NCBI GenBank assembly: GCA_033063855.1
Contig: CP093829.1
Coordinates: forward strand, 13,857,537-13,921,536
Length of the DNA stretch: 64,000 nucleotides
Origin: Smittia aterrima
Taxonomy: Eukaryota > Arthropoda > Insecta > Diptera > Chironomidae
Reading direction: 5' to 3'
Below, in pieces: positions 1 to 12,106 of the stretch. Every line of letters begins with the position of its first letter. Within the stretch, counting starts at the first letter, position 1. Under the pieces are notes generated by a model. The model saw only the letters and a list, made by a program, of their open reading frames with translations. It was not told the DNA's origin and ran no database searches. The position numbers were made by a program, and so were the translations under genes.

Positions 1-197
1 ACTATCCTTGCCAGTAGAAATATTCCACACAGTTCAGAAGATTGAAGATATCTATTATTGCTTCTAAAATAAGTGTTTGAAGCTTCTAGCTATCAACTCG
101 AAAGATATGAATTATCTTATCCACTTCTGAATTGTTGTAGTGGCAGATTGCAGATTGTTTTTCGTTTATTAATGCCAATCAATTTTTTTTACTTCAG

Positions 198-3100
198 AGT
201 TCTCCTATTCCAACGGGACAACCAGGTCAACAGCAACAGCAGCCGATTATGAATGTGCCGCCAGCAAACCATCAAGCCGGAATCCCGCCTGGATCTTCTC
301 AAGGACCTCCTGGGCAAGAGAATCTAAATGCGCTTCAAAAAGCAATTGATTCTATGGAAGAAAAAGGATTGCAAGAAGATCCCAGATACTCTCAGTTACT
401 AGCTATTCGCGCAAATTCGAAACAAACAAGTTTAAGTACGCCCCAGCTTGATCAACTAAGAAATCAAATAATGGCTTACCGTCAACTAGCTCGTAATCAA
501 CCTTTGAGCAAGAATTTAGTGACTCTTATTCGTGGACAGCGTCCCGAAACTCCTACAGGACCAGTGGAAATACAACAACAAGCCCCACAAGCAAATCAAG
601 CTTCGAGCCCTTCTCCTAACAGCAATCAGCATCAACAACATCCTCCTTCACAAGGAAAGCAACAACAAGCTCCAATATCAAGTGCTGCATCTCCATCTGA
701 TCCCTCAAAGCAGCAACCAATGCAACCGGCAAGACCGAATTCTCAACCGCAATCACCGAGAGCCGGTGCTCAACCTGGTCAACAGCCGATGGGAAACAAA
801 AATCGTGTTACGACTGTTGCAAAGCCTCAAGGTTTGGACCCCATTATTATTCTCAATGAAAGAGAAAATCGCATGGCGGCTCGAATTGCATTGAGAATGG
901 ATCAACTAAAGAATTTACCAACAAATATGCCGGAGGATCTCAGAATTCAAGCCCAAATTGAGCTTCGAGCTTTGAGAGTTTTGAATTTCCAACGCCAACT
1001 ACGAAGTGAAATTGTACAATGTATTCGAAGAGATACTACTTTAGAAACAGCCGTAAATGTTAAAGCATATAAACGAACAAAACGTCAAGGATTGCGAGAA
1101 GCTCGAGCGACTGAAAAACTTGAGAAACAGCAAAAGTTGGAAGCTGAAAGAAAGCGTCGTCAGAAGCATCAAGAATTTTTGGCATTGGTTCTTCAACATG
1201 GAAAAGACTTTCGTGAATATCATCGTAATAATTTGGCTAAATTAGGACGAGTCAATAAAGCAATTGTCAATTATCATGCTAATGCTGAACGTGAACAAAA
1301 GAAGGAACAAGAACGTATTGAGAAAGAACGTATGCGTCGTTTGATCGCTGAGGACGAAGAAGGTTACAGAAAACTTATCGATCAAAAGAAAGACAAACGT
1401 TTGGCATTGCTGTTGACTCAAACTGATGAATATATTGCAAGTGTTACTGAGATGGTCAAAGCTCACAAAGCGGAACAACAGAGAAAGAAAGCTGACGATG
1501 AGATTCGAAAGAAACAAAACAAAAGGGACATTTTAAAGAGCGGAGAAATCTTAATGCTTGATGAAAACTGCGATGCAATTGATTGTCGTGTTCGAGTCAT
1601 GGAAACAGTCACTGGCAAAATACTATCTGGAGACGATGCTCCAATGTTGCGTAATTTATATAAGTGGCTACAGCTCCATCCAGGATGGGAATATGTTGTT
1701 TCTGACAATGAAGATTCTGATGATGAATATAAGGATGATGAAGAACGAAAGAAACGTGAAGGTACTGTTTTATTAGATTTAAAGTTTTTCATTCAATAAA
1801 TCAAACAATATTTTCAGAAAATCGTGAGAAAACAGAAGAAGAAAAAGCTCAGGAGCTAATTAAAAAAGCGAAGGTTGAAGATGATGAATATAAAGCTGAG
1901 GATAAGAATTACTACAGTATCGCTCACGACATTCGTGAGCATGTCACGGAACAAGCATCGATTTTGGTAAACGGAAAGTTGAAGGAATATCAAATCAAGG
2001 GTCTGGAATGGCTGGTTTCGCTCTTCAACAATAACCTAAATGGAATTCTGGCTGATGAAATGGGGTAAGAAAGGAATCAATGATTTTATGAATTTTATTC
2101 ATTATACTGTATATTTTAGGTTGGGAAAAACGATTCAGACTATTGCTTTAGTCACTTACTTGATGGAGGTAAAGAAAGTCAATGGTCCTTTCTTAATTAT
2201 AGTTCCATTGTCTACTTTGTCAAATTGGGTGTTGGAATTTGAGAAATGGGCACCCTCTGTCGTCGTTGTCTCATATAAAGGATCACCAGGAAGTCGTCGT
2301 TTGATTCAAAGTCAGATGAGAGCTACAAAATTTAACGTTTTATTAACAACATATGAGTACGTCATCAAAGATAAATCGGTTTTGGCTAAGTTACACTGGA
2401 AATATATGATTATTGACGAAGGTCATCGTATGAAGAATCATCATTGCAAGCTTACCCAAGTTTTGAACACTCATTATATCGCGCCGCATCGTTTGTTATT
2501 GACAGGAACTCCACTGCAAAACAAATTGCCTGAACTCTGGGCATTATTGAATTTCTTGCTTCCATCAATTTTTAAATCTTGTGTCACTTTTGAGCAATGG
2601 TTTAATGCTCCGTTCGCAACGACAGGAGAGAAAGTAGAATTGAATCCTGAGGAACAAATGCTCATTATTCGACGTTTACACAAGGTTATGCGACCGTTCT
2701 TATTGCGTCGCTTGAAAAAAGAGGTCGAATCGCAGCTACCAGACAAGATCGAGTACATCATTAAATGTGAAATGTCAGGATTACAAAGAGTCTTGTATAA
2801 ACATATGCAGAGCAAAGGTGTTTTGTTAACGGATGGGTCTGAACGTGGAAACAAAGGGAAAGGGGGAGCAAAAGCTTTGATGAACACCATCGTGCAATTG
2901 CGAAAACTTTGCAATCATCCGTTTATGTTCCAACAGATCGAAGAGAAATATTGCGATCATATTGGTGGAAGCACTGTTGCCAACGGAAGAGATCTGTTCC
3001 GAGTATCTGGAAAATTTGAATTGTTAGATCGAATTCTCCCGAAAATGGCTATTTCTGGACATCGAGTATTGCTCTTCTGTCAAATGACCCAGTGCATGAC

Positions 3101-4564
3101 TATAATCGAAGATTACTTAAGCTGGAGAAAATACGGATATTTACGGCTTGATGGTACAACAAAATCAGAGGAGCGCGGCGATTTACTGAAGAAATTTAAC
3201 TGCAAAGATTCGGAATACTTTATTTTCTTGTTATCTACACGTGCTGGTGGCTTAGGATTGAATTTGCAGACTGCAGATACCGTCGTTATCTTTGACTCCG
3301 ATTGGAATCCTCATCAAGATTTACAAGCTCAAGATCGCGCTCATCGAATTGGGCAACGAAATGAAGTTCGAGTTTTGCGTTTGATGACTGTGAATTCAGT
3401 TGAGGAAAGAATTCTCGCTGCTGCTCGATACAAGCTCAATATGGACGAAAAAGTTATTCAAGCTGGTATGTTCGATCAAAAATCGACCGGAAGCGAACGT
3501 CAGCAGTTCTTGCAAAGTATTCTTACGCAAGACGAAGGCGATGATGAAGAAGAAAACGAGGTTCCAGACGATGAAATGATTAATTTGATGATTGCTCGAA
3601 GTGACGATGAGCTAGAACTTTTCAAGAAAATGGACATCGATCGAAAGAATACCGAGACTAAAAAGCGTTTGGTTGAAGAATGTGAGCTGCCCGATTGGCT
3701 TACTAAAGAACATGAGGATATGGATCAATGGAACGATGACGAAGATGATCCCTCAATGTTAGGACGAGGGTCAAGACAGAGAAAAGAGGTCGACTATACT
3801 GATAGCTTAACTGAGAAAGAATGGTTAAAAGCAATTGATGGAGATGACATTGATTTTGAAGAAGATTTGGAGCCTGAGGATCGAGATCGTAAGCGCAAGA
3901 GCAAAAAACGAAAGAAGGATTCCGATGATGAAAGTATTGCCTCTGCAATGACTAAAAGAAAGAAAGGAACAACTGATCCCAAAATTAAGAAGCAAATGAG
4001 AAAAATTATGAGCATTGTCATGAAATATGAGATTGATGGTCGTATATTGAGTGAACCATTTATGAAACTTCCATCTCGTCGAGAGCTTCCCGACTACTAC
4101 GAAGTCATCAAGAAGCCTTTGGATATTAAGAAAACACTTTCCCGCATCGACGAAGCTAAATACGTTGACTTTGCTGACTTGGAAAAGGATTTTTTCCAAT
4201 TGTGTCAGAATGCGCAAATCTATAATGAGGAATCATCATTAATCTACGAGGATAGTATCGTGTTGCAAAAAATATTTTCTCAAGCAAAACAGAAGGTGGC
4301 TGAGTCGGACGAAACGGAGGAAGACGGTGAGTGGAACAAATTTATAGAACAATTGTCATTTTAATGTTATTTTTTTTAGTAGATGAAGATGACTCTGATT
4401 CATCTGACTCAGAGAGTATGAAGATGAAGTTAAAACATCTCAGCAAAGCGTCTTCATCAAAAGATAATTCATCGTCGTCCTCTAAGAAAACTCCCGCAAG
4501 GCGCAAAAAAATCGCCAAAAAGTACATCAACTCTGACGAATCAGATGACGAAGACATGGATTAA
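198..4564 (+). CDS. brm: Brahma, SWI/SNF (BAP/PBAP) ATPase, C-terminal 1400 residues; 5' end outside window
   Basis: Catalytic ATPase of the SWI/SNF chromatin remodelling complex, acting in the nucleus to slide or evict nucleosomes. Four exons join in frame: 198-1761, 1818-2064, 2120-4326 and 4380-4564 (4203 nt). The first exon follows an acceptor (acttcag) and the N-terminus lies upstream; fly Brahma is about 1640 residues, so roughly 240 are missing. Domains in order: a Pro/Gln-rich stretch with a QLQ motif (QLDQLRNQIMAYRQLARNQP), a basic coiled HSA region near 980-1230, a BRK domain near 1550-1700, the SNF2 ATPase with Walker A (DEMGLGKT, split by the 2065-2119 intron) and DEGH box, helicase-C motifs (STRAGGLGLNLQ, AQDRAHRIGQ), and a bromodomain at about 3970-4280 with PDYYEVIKKPLDI. 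The tail is acidic and serine-rich. A poly(A) signal (aataaa) lies at 4651. Identity is very secure. Confidence 0.96.
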
Positions 4565-5487
4565 AGTTTTCACCATTCAAATTTATTATAACTATAGGAT
4601 TACCTTAAATATAGACGATTTGGTTTTGATTTATTCAATTTTGGATTACTAATAAAAATATCGAATTATAAAGAAACGATTATTTTCACTTCAAGTCCTT
4701 GGTATTTTCCCCAAAATAAAATTTTTAGACTCTAATTCTTCCAAACCTAATTTCGAAGCTCTCCGTTGGATTTAAGATTCAATAAGGTTTGCAGCAATAT
4801 TACAGTACTCCCCCTATAACTTTCGTTTAATTTATGAATTTCACGTTGACGCTTACCACGGAAATCGAATCCAACTAGACAAACACTTATATTTTTTTTA
4901 AAAATTGAAGTATTGCTCCTTGAAAGTTAAGAAACTTACCTTATGATTACAACATAAAATACAAAATCTGTAAAGATAATCTTTTGTTTGAAATGATACT
5001 TGTAAATTAAGAATATTTATTTTTCTCATATTTCTTGATACACATTGAATTCGTGTTGATAAAGTAAGTAGGCAACTCTTTCGCGATCTCCAAACGAATT
5101 TATCTTTCTTCTTTATCATTAATCTGAAATAACCGAAGCGTCCAATTTTGTTAGAAACTCAAATATTTTGATTAAAAACTTTCCACTGCTCGCATCAATG
5201 TTCGAAAAACAAAGAGTTATTTAGACTTTTATAAATTACAATTTGATATTCCGGCGACAATGTCGTTGTTTACATTTTCTCGCGGTTCCTCTTCATCGTT
5301 ATTTGCCTAGATTTATATTTAATAAGAAGCGGCGTTCAAGAATTTTGATGATTTTTTTTTGGAACAGAGACGAATCGAACGAAGTCGACGATGATTAAAC
5401 AACTCTCTCACGCGAAATTTTTCTTTTAAAAAAAATGGAACAAAGACGACTCCTCCTAGTAGTTACGAAAATCAATGTAATGAAAGT
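4565..5487. other. Convergent intergenic spacer, brm to Usp7
   Basis: This AT-rich stretch holds the 3' flanks of two convergent genes. A poly(A) signal for brm is visible at 4651-4656. Short open frames here carry no recognisable motif. I see no further gene. Confidence 0.6.
4651..4656 (+). terminator. Poly(A) signal of brm
   Basis: AATAAA 87 bases after the brm stop codon. Confidence 0.6.
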
Positions 5488-8400
5488 TTAGTTGTAAATT
5501 TTGATGGACTTCTCAAAGATGTTTAATTTTGATGTTGTGTAAGCGTTCTTGTTGGTGTGGTCAAGTCCAAGATAGCAACGCTGGCCTTCTTCGGGCGATT
5601 GGAACTTCTCCAAAACAACCTTATGGTCGTCTTCAACCAAGTTGACTGCCTTATTTTGTATGATTGCCAACTTGTATTTCTCCCATTCGTATTGAGAAAT
5701 GCCCAATTTCTTTTGAATGCGATTCTTTACGTCTTTGAACGTCTCCTGGTCACATACTTTAATCAGAAGTGGAGTTCCAAAAGTTGTGAAGAGGTTTTTA
5801 TGAAAATGAATTACTGGCACAAGCGTTTCCAATTGCTCATCTAACTCGGTTTCGTCCATTGGTATTTCCTCAATACGCAAAAATTTCTGCGCCGTTGATT
5901 GGTTGTTAGATTCGCAGTAGTTTTGCAACTTGTCGAGGGAAGTTATGTCAGGATGTGCCGGCCAGATCAACTTTGAATTATGTTGCTCGCATATGCGTAA
6001 TCGTCGGCTAGAGTTCTCACTAAACTTAATTACCTTAGCGGCTTCATCGAGGAGCGTCTTAACAGTTCCATTTTTATGAGGGTAAAGCGTAACCTCTTTT
6101 GAATCTTTCATATTCGGAAACAGGAAAGTGCATTTGAATGGCTTTTTATCCTCCAAATCATTGATATTCATTGAAAGCCGTTGATAGAAAAGGAATCGCT
6201 TGCTGTTCTTTGATTTGCCCTGAAGTAAGTCCTTCAAGTTGCCATCGAATGATCCCGGAATCGGGGTTCCAGGAATCTCCTTGTAGTTCATGCTTTTAAA
6301 GAACTGTATCTCATACGGATCTACATTAATTCGTTGACCAACCGCCTGTAGTGAAATAACGAAAATATTACTTTCACACTTCTTAAAAAAAGTTATTTAT
6401 ATTACCTTAGCAATTTGATCATAGTTGCAGTTAAATGAGAGCTCGATTGTAAATCCATTATCGTTCTGAATATTCTTGTCAATGAACGTTACTTCAACTC
6501 TGTACTGCAAATCAGTGTAGTAATCAAGATACGTCGGCAGTTCTAGGTTGGGAACCTTTTCGCAGCGTTCAAAGATCAGGAATTCGCCGTTCTTAACAAA
6601 TGTTGCCATTGGGATATTGGGATCCGACTTAATTTGCTTTCGATAAAAATCGAGTGCTGTATCAGGCGCATTTCCCACAAGTTGGTTTAAGAAAGGTGTG
6701 AGCGCTGACAGTTTATCATCATGCATAACTATACGTGAGCCAGCATAAGTCAAACTCTTATTGACAGGATCATAGTACTTGAAGAAAACAAGTAAATTCA
6801 CACTAGGCGAATAGGCAGGAAGTGCTGCTTCTTCGACGTCTGGTGGCAGCAATTCCAAATAAATGTTCCACGAATTGTTATCTCTTGAGAAGAAGGTCAC
6901 TGGATGCTGATGTAAGTCAGCGTCTGTGAAATCGATCATAGTTAAAACATTCTGATTTGCATTTGGATTTGAAGAATTATGATGGTACAATGAACTGCCG
7001 CCGTGTCCAATTGGTGTAGAAGACCAAATTCTCATCTTCGGGAGTGGAACTTTAAAAGTCGACTGGATGAGTGTAACAAGATCCTGGAACGTAGAGTTCT
7101 GCTTGACTTTAAATGATCTGTTGTGAGGGATTTCAGAACTAAACAAGTCCACGCCTTGATTATGGAACTCTAGGTAGTCTTCTAGGATGACGTTGATGTT
7201 GATGTAGTTGGAAGCTTCGTTGCGCTCCTTTCTTTTGGCAGCTTCCATTCGCTTTTCTTCATTAAGCTTGTCATTTAACTCTGAGGGGATGTCACTCTCA
7301 GTGACTTCCTGAAGAATTGTCTTCATCCCCGATTCGCGGACATACACAAGCATATAAGCGTTAGTGCAATTTCGAACGTTCATCATAAAATCATCTTCAG
7401 TGCCGCCGTAGTTTTGATCGATAGCTACTGTTTTTGGAACTGCCGATACTACATCGTCATCAAACTTGCACCAGCTGCCATCTCCACGAGGATTGATGAA
7501 CACAACGTAATGGCCTCCATGGTTGTCACCTGAATGAACGAGAACTGCATGAAGAACATAGGTAGCTGGCGTTTCCTCTGGCTTCTCCAAGTATTTCTCC
7601 AAATTGATCTTTTCATTGAATTCAAAGCGATCATTAAACTTGACCGAATTATTTGTCATCGGATCATATTGAAATCTTAGTAAATGCAGATGAAGGATCG
7701 GAGGAAAAGATGCAAAAATAACACCTTTCTCGGCCTTTTGTAAACCGTATTCTCCAGCATCATACTTGTTTTCATCATCAAGAATTTCGGTAGACACATA
7801 GTCGTCGAATGATTCCATCACGTTCTTCTTTCCTTTAATGTTGAGTTGGATATCGTAGAACGTCTCTGTTTTCGTGCTTTTGTAACTCACATTCTTACAT
7901 TTTATGTAAGAAATCATTTTTCCAGCGAAGAGGCGAGGGATCGTTCCTTCGATAGAAGTTCCTAAAACGATAAAAATGAATTAAGATTTCAAACCTTTAT
8001 TTTTTTTAAAAACTCACCCTTCATTTTAATTTCCAACTTATCGAGAAGAACGCGGAGAAACTCTTGGACATCGTGTTGCATAAATGAGTCCAATGTCTCC
8101 CAACCAAAACTTTTCGTGAGTTTTTTTGTTCCCACAGGCTTGTTTGAGAATTGAAGATCGTGGAACACTCTTTGTAAAGCGAGCGCTACTGATTTGCTAC
8201 TGTCATCCGCTTCTGTTGGCATTTTGTAAACCGCTTTGCGTAGCTCGTTCGTGAAATAAAGAGTTTGAAGCAATGAATTCATATAACATGTTGCGCCCTG
8301 ATTCTTCAGGCCGACGTATCCTGTCAACTTCTTCGAATCCCAATAAGCGTTATGTGGAGCTTCTGCTTGAACATGTACTTCCAAAATAACAGTGTCGTTT

Positions 8401-8933
8401 TGAATATATCCTTTTTCAGGATCGAGGATGTCTACGAATGATTGAAAAGTCGAGAAGCCCCAATCGTTTTCCTTATTGTAAAAGATGTGTTTAATCTTTC
8501 GCGATACAGGTGGAACATCCTTCTTGAAGCTCAGCATACGCAAGTCGGCAGTTGCGGAGCAATTCCAGTTTGTGTCACAATCGGCGTTGCATTGTAGGAA
8601 AAATCCAAGCGATTTGTCTTTGTCGTTTGCCGATCTCGGCATCGCCATTATTTTCCACGGTAACCCTCTGACATGATGTGCGTCCGAAAGGATTGTTTCC
8701 GATAGTTTGCTAAAATTTTCAATGGTTAATTGGAAGGTTGCCTCACTTCGCAATTCGTCGTCCATATTTTGATCGGAAGGAGTAATATCTGTGGGGGGAG
8801 ACGATAGAAATGGTTCAGATTAAGCAAATGACGGCACAAATTGATAAATATTTTCTTTATTTTACTAAGATGACTGGCATTTACCTGGAGTCTCTTCTTC
8901 AGTTTCCATTTTCTCTAGCTGTTCATTTGACAT
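5488..8933 (-). CDS. Usp7: Ubiquitin-specific protease 7 (HAUSP)
   Basis: Cysteine deubiquitinase of the USP family that removes ubiquitin from chromatin and signalling proteins; nuclear in well-studied species. Exons in transcript order: 8933-8885, 8788-8018, 7961-6406 and 6345-5488. They total 3234 nt and give 1077 residues, against about 1100 in vertebrates. The start is the ATG at 8933 (MSNEQLEKMETEEETP). Residues about 30-160 form the N-terminal MATH/TRAF domain. The catalytic domain opens with NQGATCYMNSLLQTL, Cys184 being the nucleophile, and has the His box HSGDNHGGHYVVF. The C-terminal half fits the tandem ubiquitin-like domains, and the protein ends in FEKSIKIYN, a typical USP7 terminus. 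All phases agree across the three introns. No broken or missing catalytic element was seen. Confidence 0.96.
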
Positions 8934-9653
8934 TTTTCCAACTCAAAAAACTATAAAACGATATCGATTCTCAACTATTAAATAGAATCTATAGATTCTT
9001 CAACAGTCAAACTAGATTTTCGCAATGAATACTTGTTAATATACGTCGAAAATCACTCCAATTTTAAGGAAAAAAATGATTCTTTGTTGGGAATAATCCT
9101 CAAGTGACGTGATATTATTTCGGTTTTCGATCAAAGCTTGATTCTGAATTCAATTATGGCGCCACCATCGCAATCCGTTATAAATTATTGCTGAAAATCG
9201 TTTTATTCTCTCTAATTAAATGACTAACAGAAAACCTTAAAGTTCCCAAATATCAATTAAAAATGACAACTACGCATCAATAAATATTTGCAAAGAACAT
9301 TTTGCGAAAGTTTAGCGAATTTTCATCGCCACATTTAAGTTTAATCAATGCTTTATTTTGCAAAGGTTTCCTAATAACTGGATTGTCATGGTTTCGATAG
9401 AGAATATAATAAGACTGTGTAGATAACTTGAGAGCAGTTCGGAAACTTCTTGCTCATAGATGATCAAACGCAGCATCTCAATTTTAAACCGATCACCTAA
9501 CGATTAAATTTCAAAGTAGGCTATTATATATTTTCGAAAAAATTGCTTTATTTAACACCAATAACTAACATTATGAAAGAAATGGCTCCATTATAATAAA
9601 AACTCTGAAACGAAGTTGATTTATCAAAATTGATTATTTAAATTATCGCCAAT
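8934..9653. other. Spacer between Usp7 5' end and NTAN1 3' end
   Basis: About 720 bp of AT-rich sequence between two genes on the minus strand. It should hold the Usp7 5' UTR and promoter and the NTAN1 3' flank. I see no convincing TATA box or extra coding sequence. Confidence 0.5.
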
Positions 9654-12106
9654 TTAATAGCGAACATGCTGCCAAAGTCCAGAATTTTCATCTCTTCGAT
9701 AGTACAGTGGTCGGTTTTCTCTAAAAACTGTAATAGCTGCAATAATATTTGTAAATTTCAGTAAAATCTCAAAAGAAGACTTATCCATTTATTTTACCCG
9801 GAAATTGATTGTCTTGAATGTACTTCAATGTAGCTCTAACTTGCATCTGAAATTATTTTTTAAATATTAAGATCTTTACAATTTTGAGATCATAAGTTAT
9901 TAAAATTTACCACAAAGTGAGGGGGTTCCACTTCGGGGCTCGTTGAAAGATGTTGCAGTATAAACTCATCCGGTTGCGAGAGCCATAAATCGACTCCTCT
10001 AACTGGATCGTAATTAAATGGACCGATCCTTAACATACCAAGTTGTGAATCGTAAATGTCGAGCACCTGATGACCTCCGGTGAAATGTCTCGCGTTTCTA
10101 AATAAATTGAGAGACTAAAGCTTTCTGCAATAATTTTCAAAAAAAGAGTCTTACCGTAGCTGAATGTCGGGTCCTTTGTCGGGAAACGTAGCCGGGAATA
10201 TCTCTCCAGTTCTCGTGTTGAATCCAACTCCATAAATAATTGGCCAATTAATATCACCACGAACTGTGGTGTTAAGCTCGCCCACACATGCCTGTGTTAA
10301 ATCAATTTCCATGGGATGTTTGTGAAAGGATTCTATACGAAGGAGGAAAAATAAGAATAACATGATATTGGTTCGTTGAGCTTACTTCAACCCCTCTCAA
10401 CTTATTTCTTTCTTTCCATGAAAATGAATATGCAATGATTAAACTTTTCATTGATATCGTCATATTAAATCGAATCTCGGACATTATTCCTGGAAGGTGA
10501 TTCAGGGGAAGGATCAGGTTGATTTATTCAAGAAAACCTTGTTATTGAGATTGATTGAGGCTTTCGTCTTCTTCCGATTTGAAAATAAATTGAATTTCAT
10601 TTCTCATTTCTTCCCCTTTTCATTCTTTTATGAATGAAAATATTCGTCATCAATTAATATCATTTAAAACTTCTTTCGCCTCTCATTGTCTTCTTGAAGA
10701 AACAAATTGAATTAATAGCTGTATAATTGTATTAGATATATTAAGAGGTCAATTAAAGTCGTCCAATTTACGCTGAATGTGAGTTAAAAACTCAATTCAT
10801 TGTCCTCAACTGGAATTTTTCCCCCTCGGTTTATTTGGTCTGAGCTGAGAGTTATCAACACCAGTAACAAGATTTTCTGTCACATTTATGCAATTATCGT
10901 AAACTAAACGTCAGCTCCAATCGATTTTCTAATTAATGAATTCGTTTGCTTGCATTCGAACATTTTGAATATAAATCTGAAGCAGGCTATCCCCAAAGAA
11001 CATTTGTTAAATTATAAATTGAAAATTCTAATTCGAGTATGGTTAGTTGAAAAGAGAAGAGAACCAGTTCAAAAGTGCAAATCAGGAAAAACCCATAAAG
11101 CTTCGACTAATGGCTGGAAGCATTAGAATTCGAATAAATTGGACAAAGGTATTTTCAATTAATTATGAATTGCACAAAGTTTTCTTTTTTTACTTATTTT
11201 ATATCGAAGCATGTCCTCAGTGATCCCATGACGAAGAGTCTCTTGTGTATTGAACGAATAATGACGCCAATTTAAACCTTGAATATAATACTGGACATCA
11301 TTAAAATAAAATATGTGAACAGCCACGTTGGATTCTTCTAGAGAGGTCAGAAAAGCGATATTTTGGATAGGGTTGAAGCTTCTGATTCTAAACTGCAGTT
11401 TGTCCACAGACCTGAAGCATCTTAATAACTTTTCACACCACACGGAAGCAACGCGAATTTAATGATGTGAAATGAGAAACTTTTTTATGACTACAATGTT
11501 TAACTTACGCATAATATTACTGAACAGATCTTCAGCGTAGCCTTGCTGGTCTCTAAAACCACCGATGAGTTGAAGTTCAATTCGGCCTTCTGGATATCCT
11601 AAAGCTAGTTCGTTTACACGTGTAACCTAGACGATTTATTTTAATTAAAAAGATTCTCTTCATTTGAAATTCGCCTACCATTGCCGATACAGCTTCGTCA
11701 GTACCGTTTCCGTCACAATGGGCTAATGCAACAGCACCGGATCCTGTTAGGACAAAATGTTTATTTAATTGGAAATTGCAATTTCTCTACGAATTACCTG
11801 AATGTCTCACTACTACAATAATGCAAGTTGTAGCGTCATCGGAGCCCACAATATGAACATTTTTATCGTGCGGTGCAATCGCGGCCATTTCGCGTTGTCC
11901 AACATAAAGAAGTCCAACCGGTCCCATCTGCGATTGTTCTTAAGTCATTACTCTTTTTTCAACTAAATATTAAGTTAATTTACCGTCTTTATAGGAATAG
12001 ACAGAAGTTGATTAGCCGTGTCTCTGTAGACAGGATGTTGCATGAACAACGAGTGAGTATCCAGAGGACATTCTTCTTGTAATACACCATTTAATACTAA
12101 AACCAT
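9654..12106 (-). CDS. NTAN1: Protein N-terminal asparagine amidohydrolase (NTAN1)
   Basis: Deamidates N-terminal Asn to Asp, the first step that feeds such proteins into the Arg/N-degron pathway. Eight exons in transcript order: 12106-11984, 11927-11798, 11743-11679, 11626-11509, 10332-10155, 10097-9911, 9846-9798 and 9736-9654. They sum to 933 nt, giving 310 residues, the usual length for the family. The catalytic Cys is in SDDATTCIIVV (Cys76 here). Other recognisable family segments are MGPVGLLYVGQREM, ALAHCDGNGTDEA, IELQLIGGF, WPIIYGVGF and LDIYDSQ. The start is the ATG at 12106, which aligns with the family N-terminus. A splice-acceptor-like ttgtttcag sits one base before it, so a non-coding 5' exon probably lies upstream. 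Intron 4 (10333-11508) is unusually long at 1.2 kb for this gene. Confidence 0.93.
10333..11508 (-). other. Intron 4 of NTAN1
   Basis: This 1176-bp intron joins ...SNIM to SFHKHPM..., the split codon giving Gln. It contains one 94-codon minus-strand open frame at 11159-11443 with no family features. Nothing else is recognisable. Confidence 0.6.

Noticed and set aside
1558..1776. Overlapping plus-frame ORFs inside brm exon 1 and other out-of-frame ORFs in USP7, PRPF3 and SAP130
   Set aside because: Shadows of the strongly conserved coding frames.
11159..11443. 94-codon minus-strand ORF in NTAN1 intron 4
   Set aside because: The NTAN1 frame joins correctly across this intron. The ORF has no family features and its composition is like the flanking intron.
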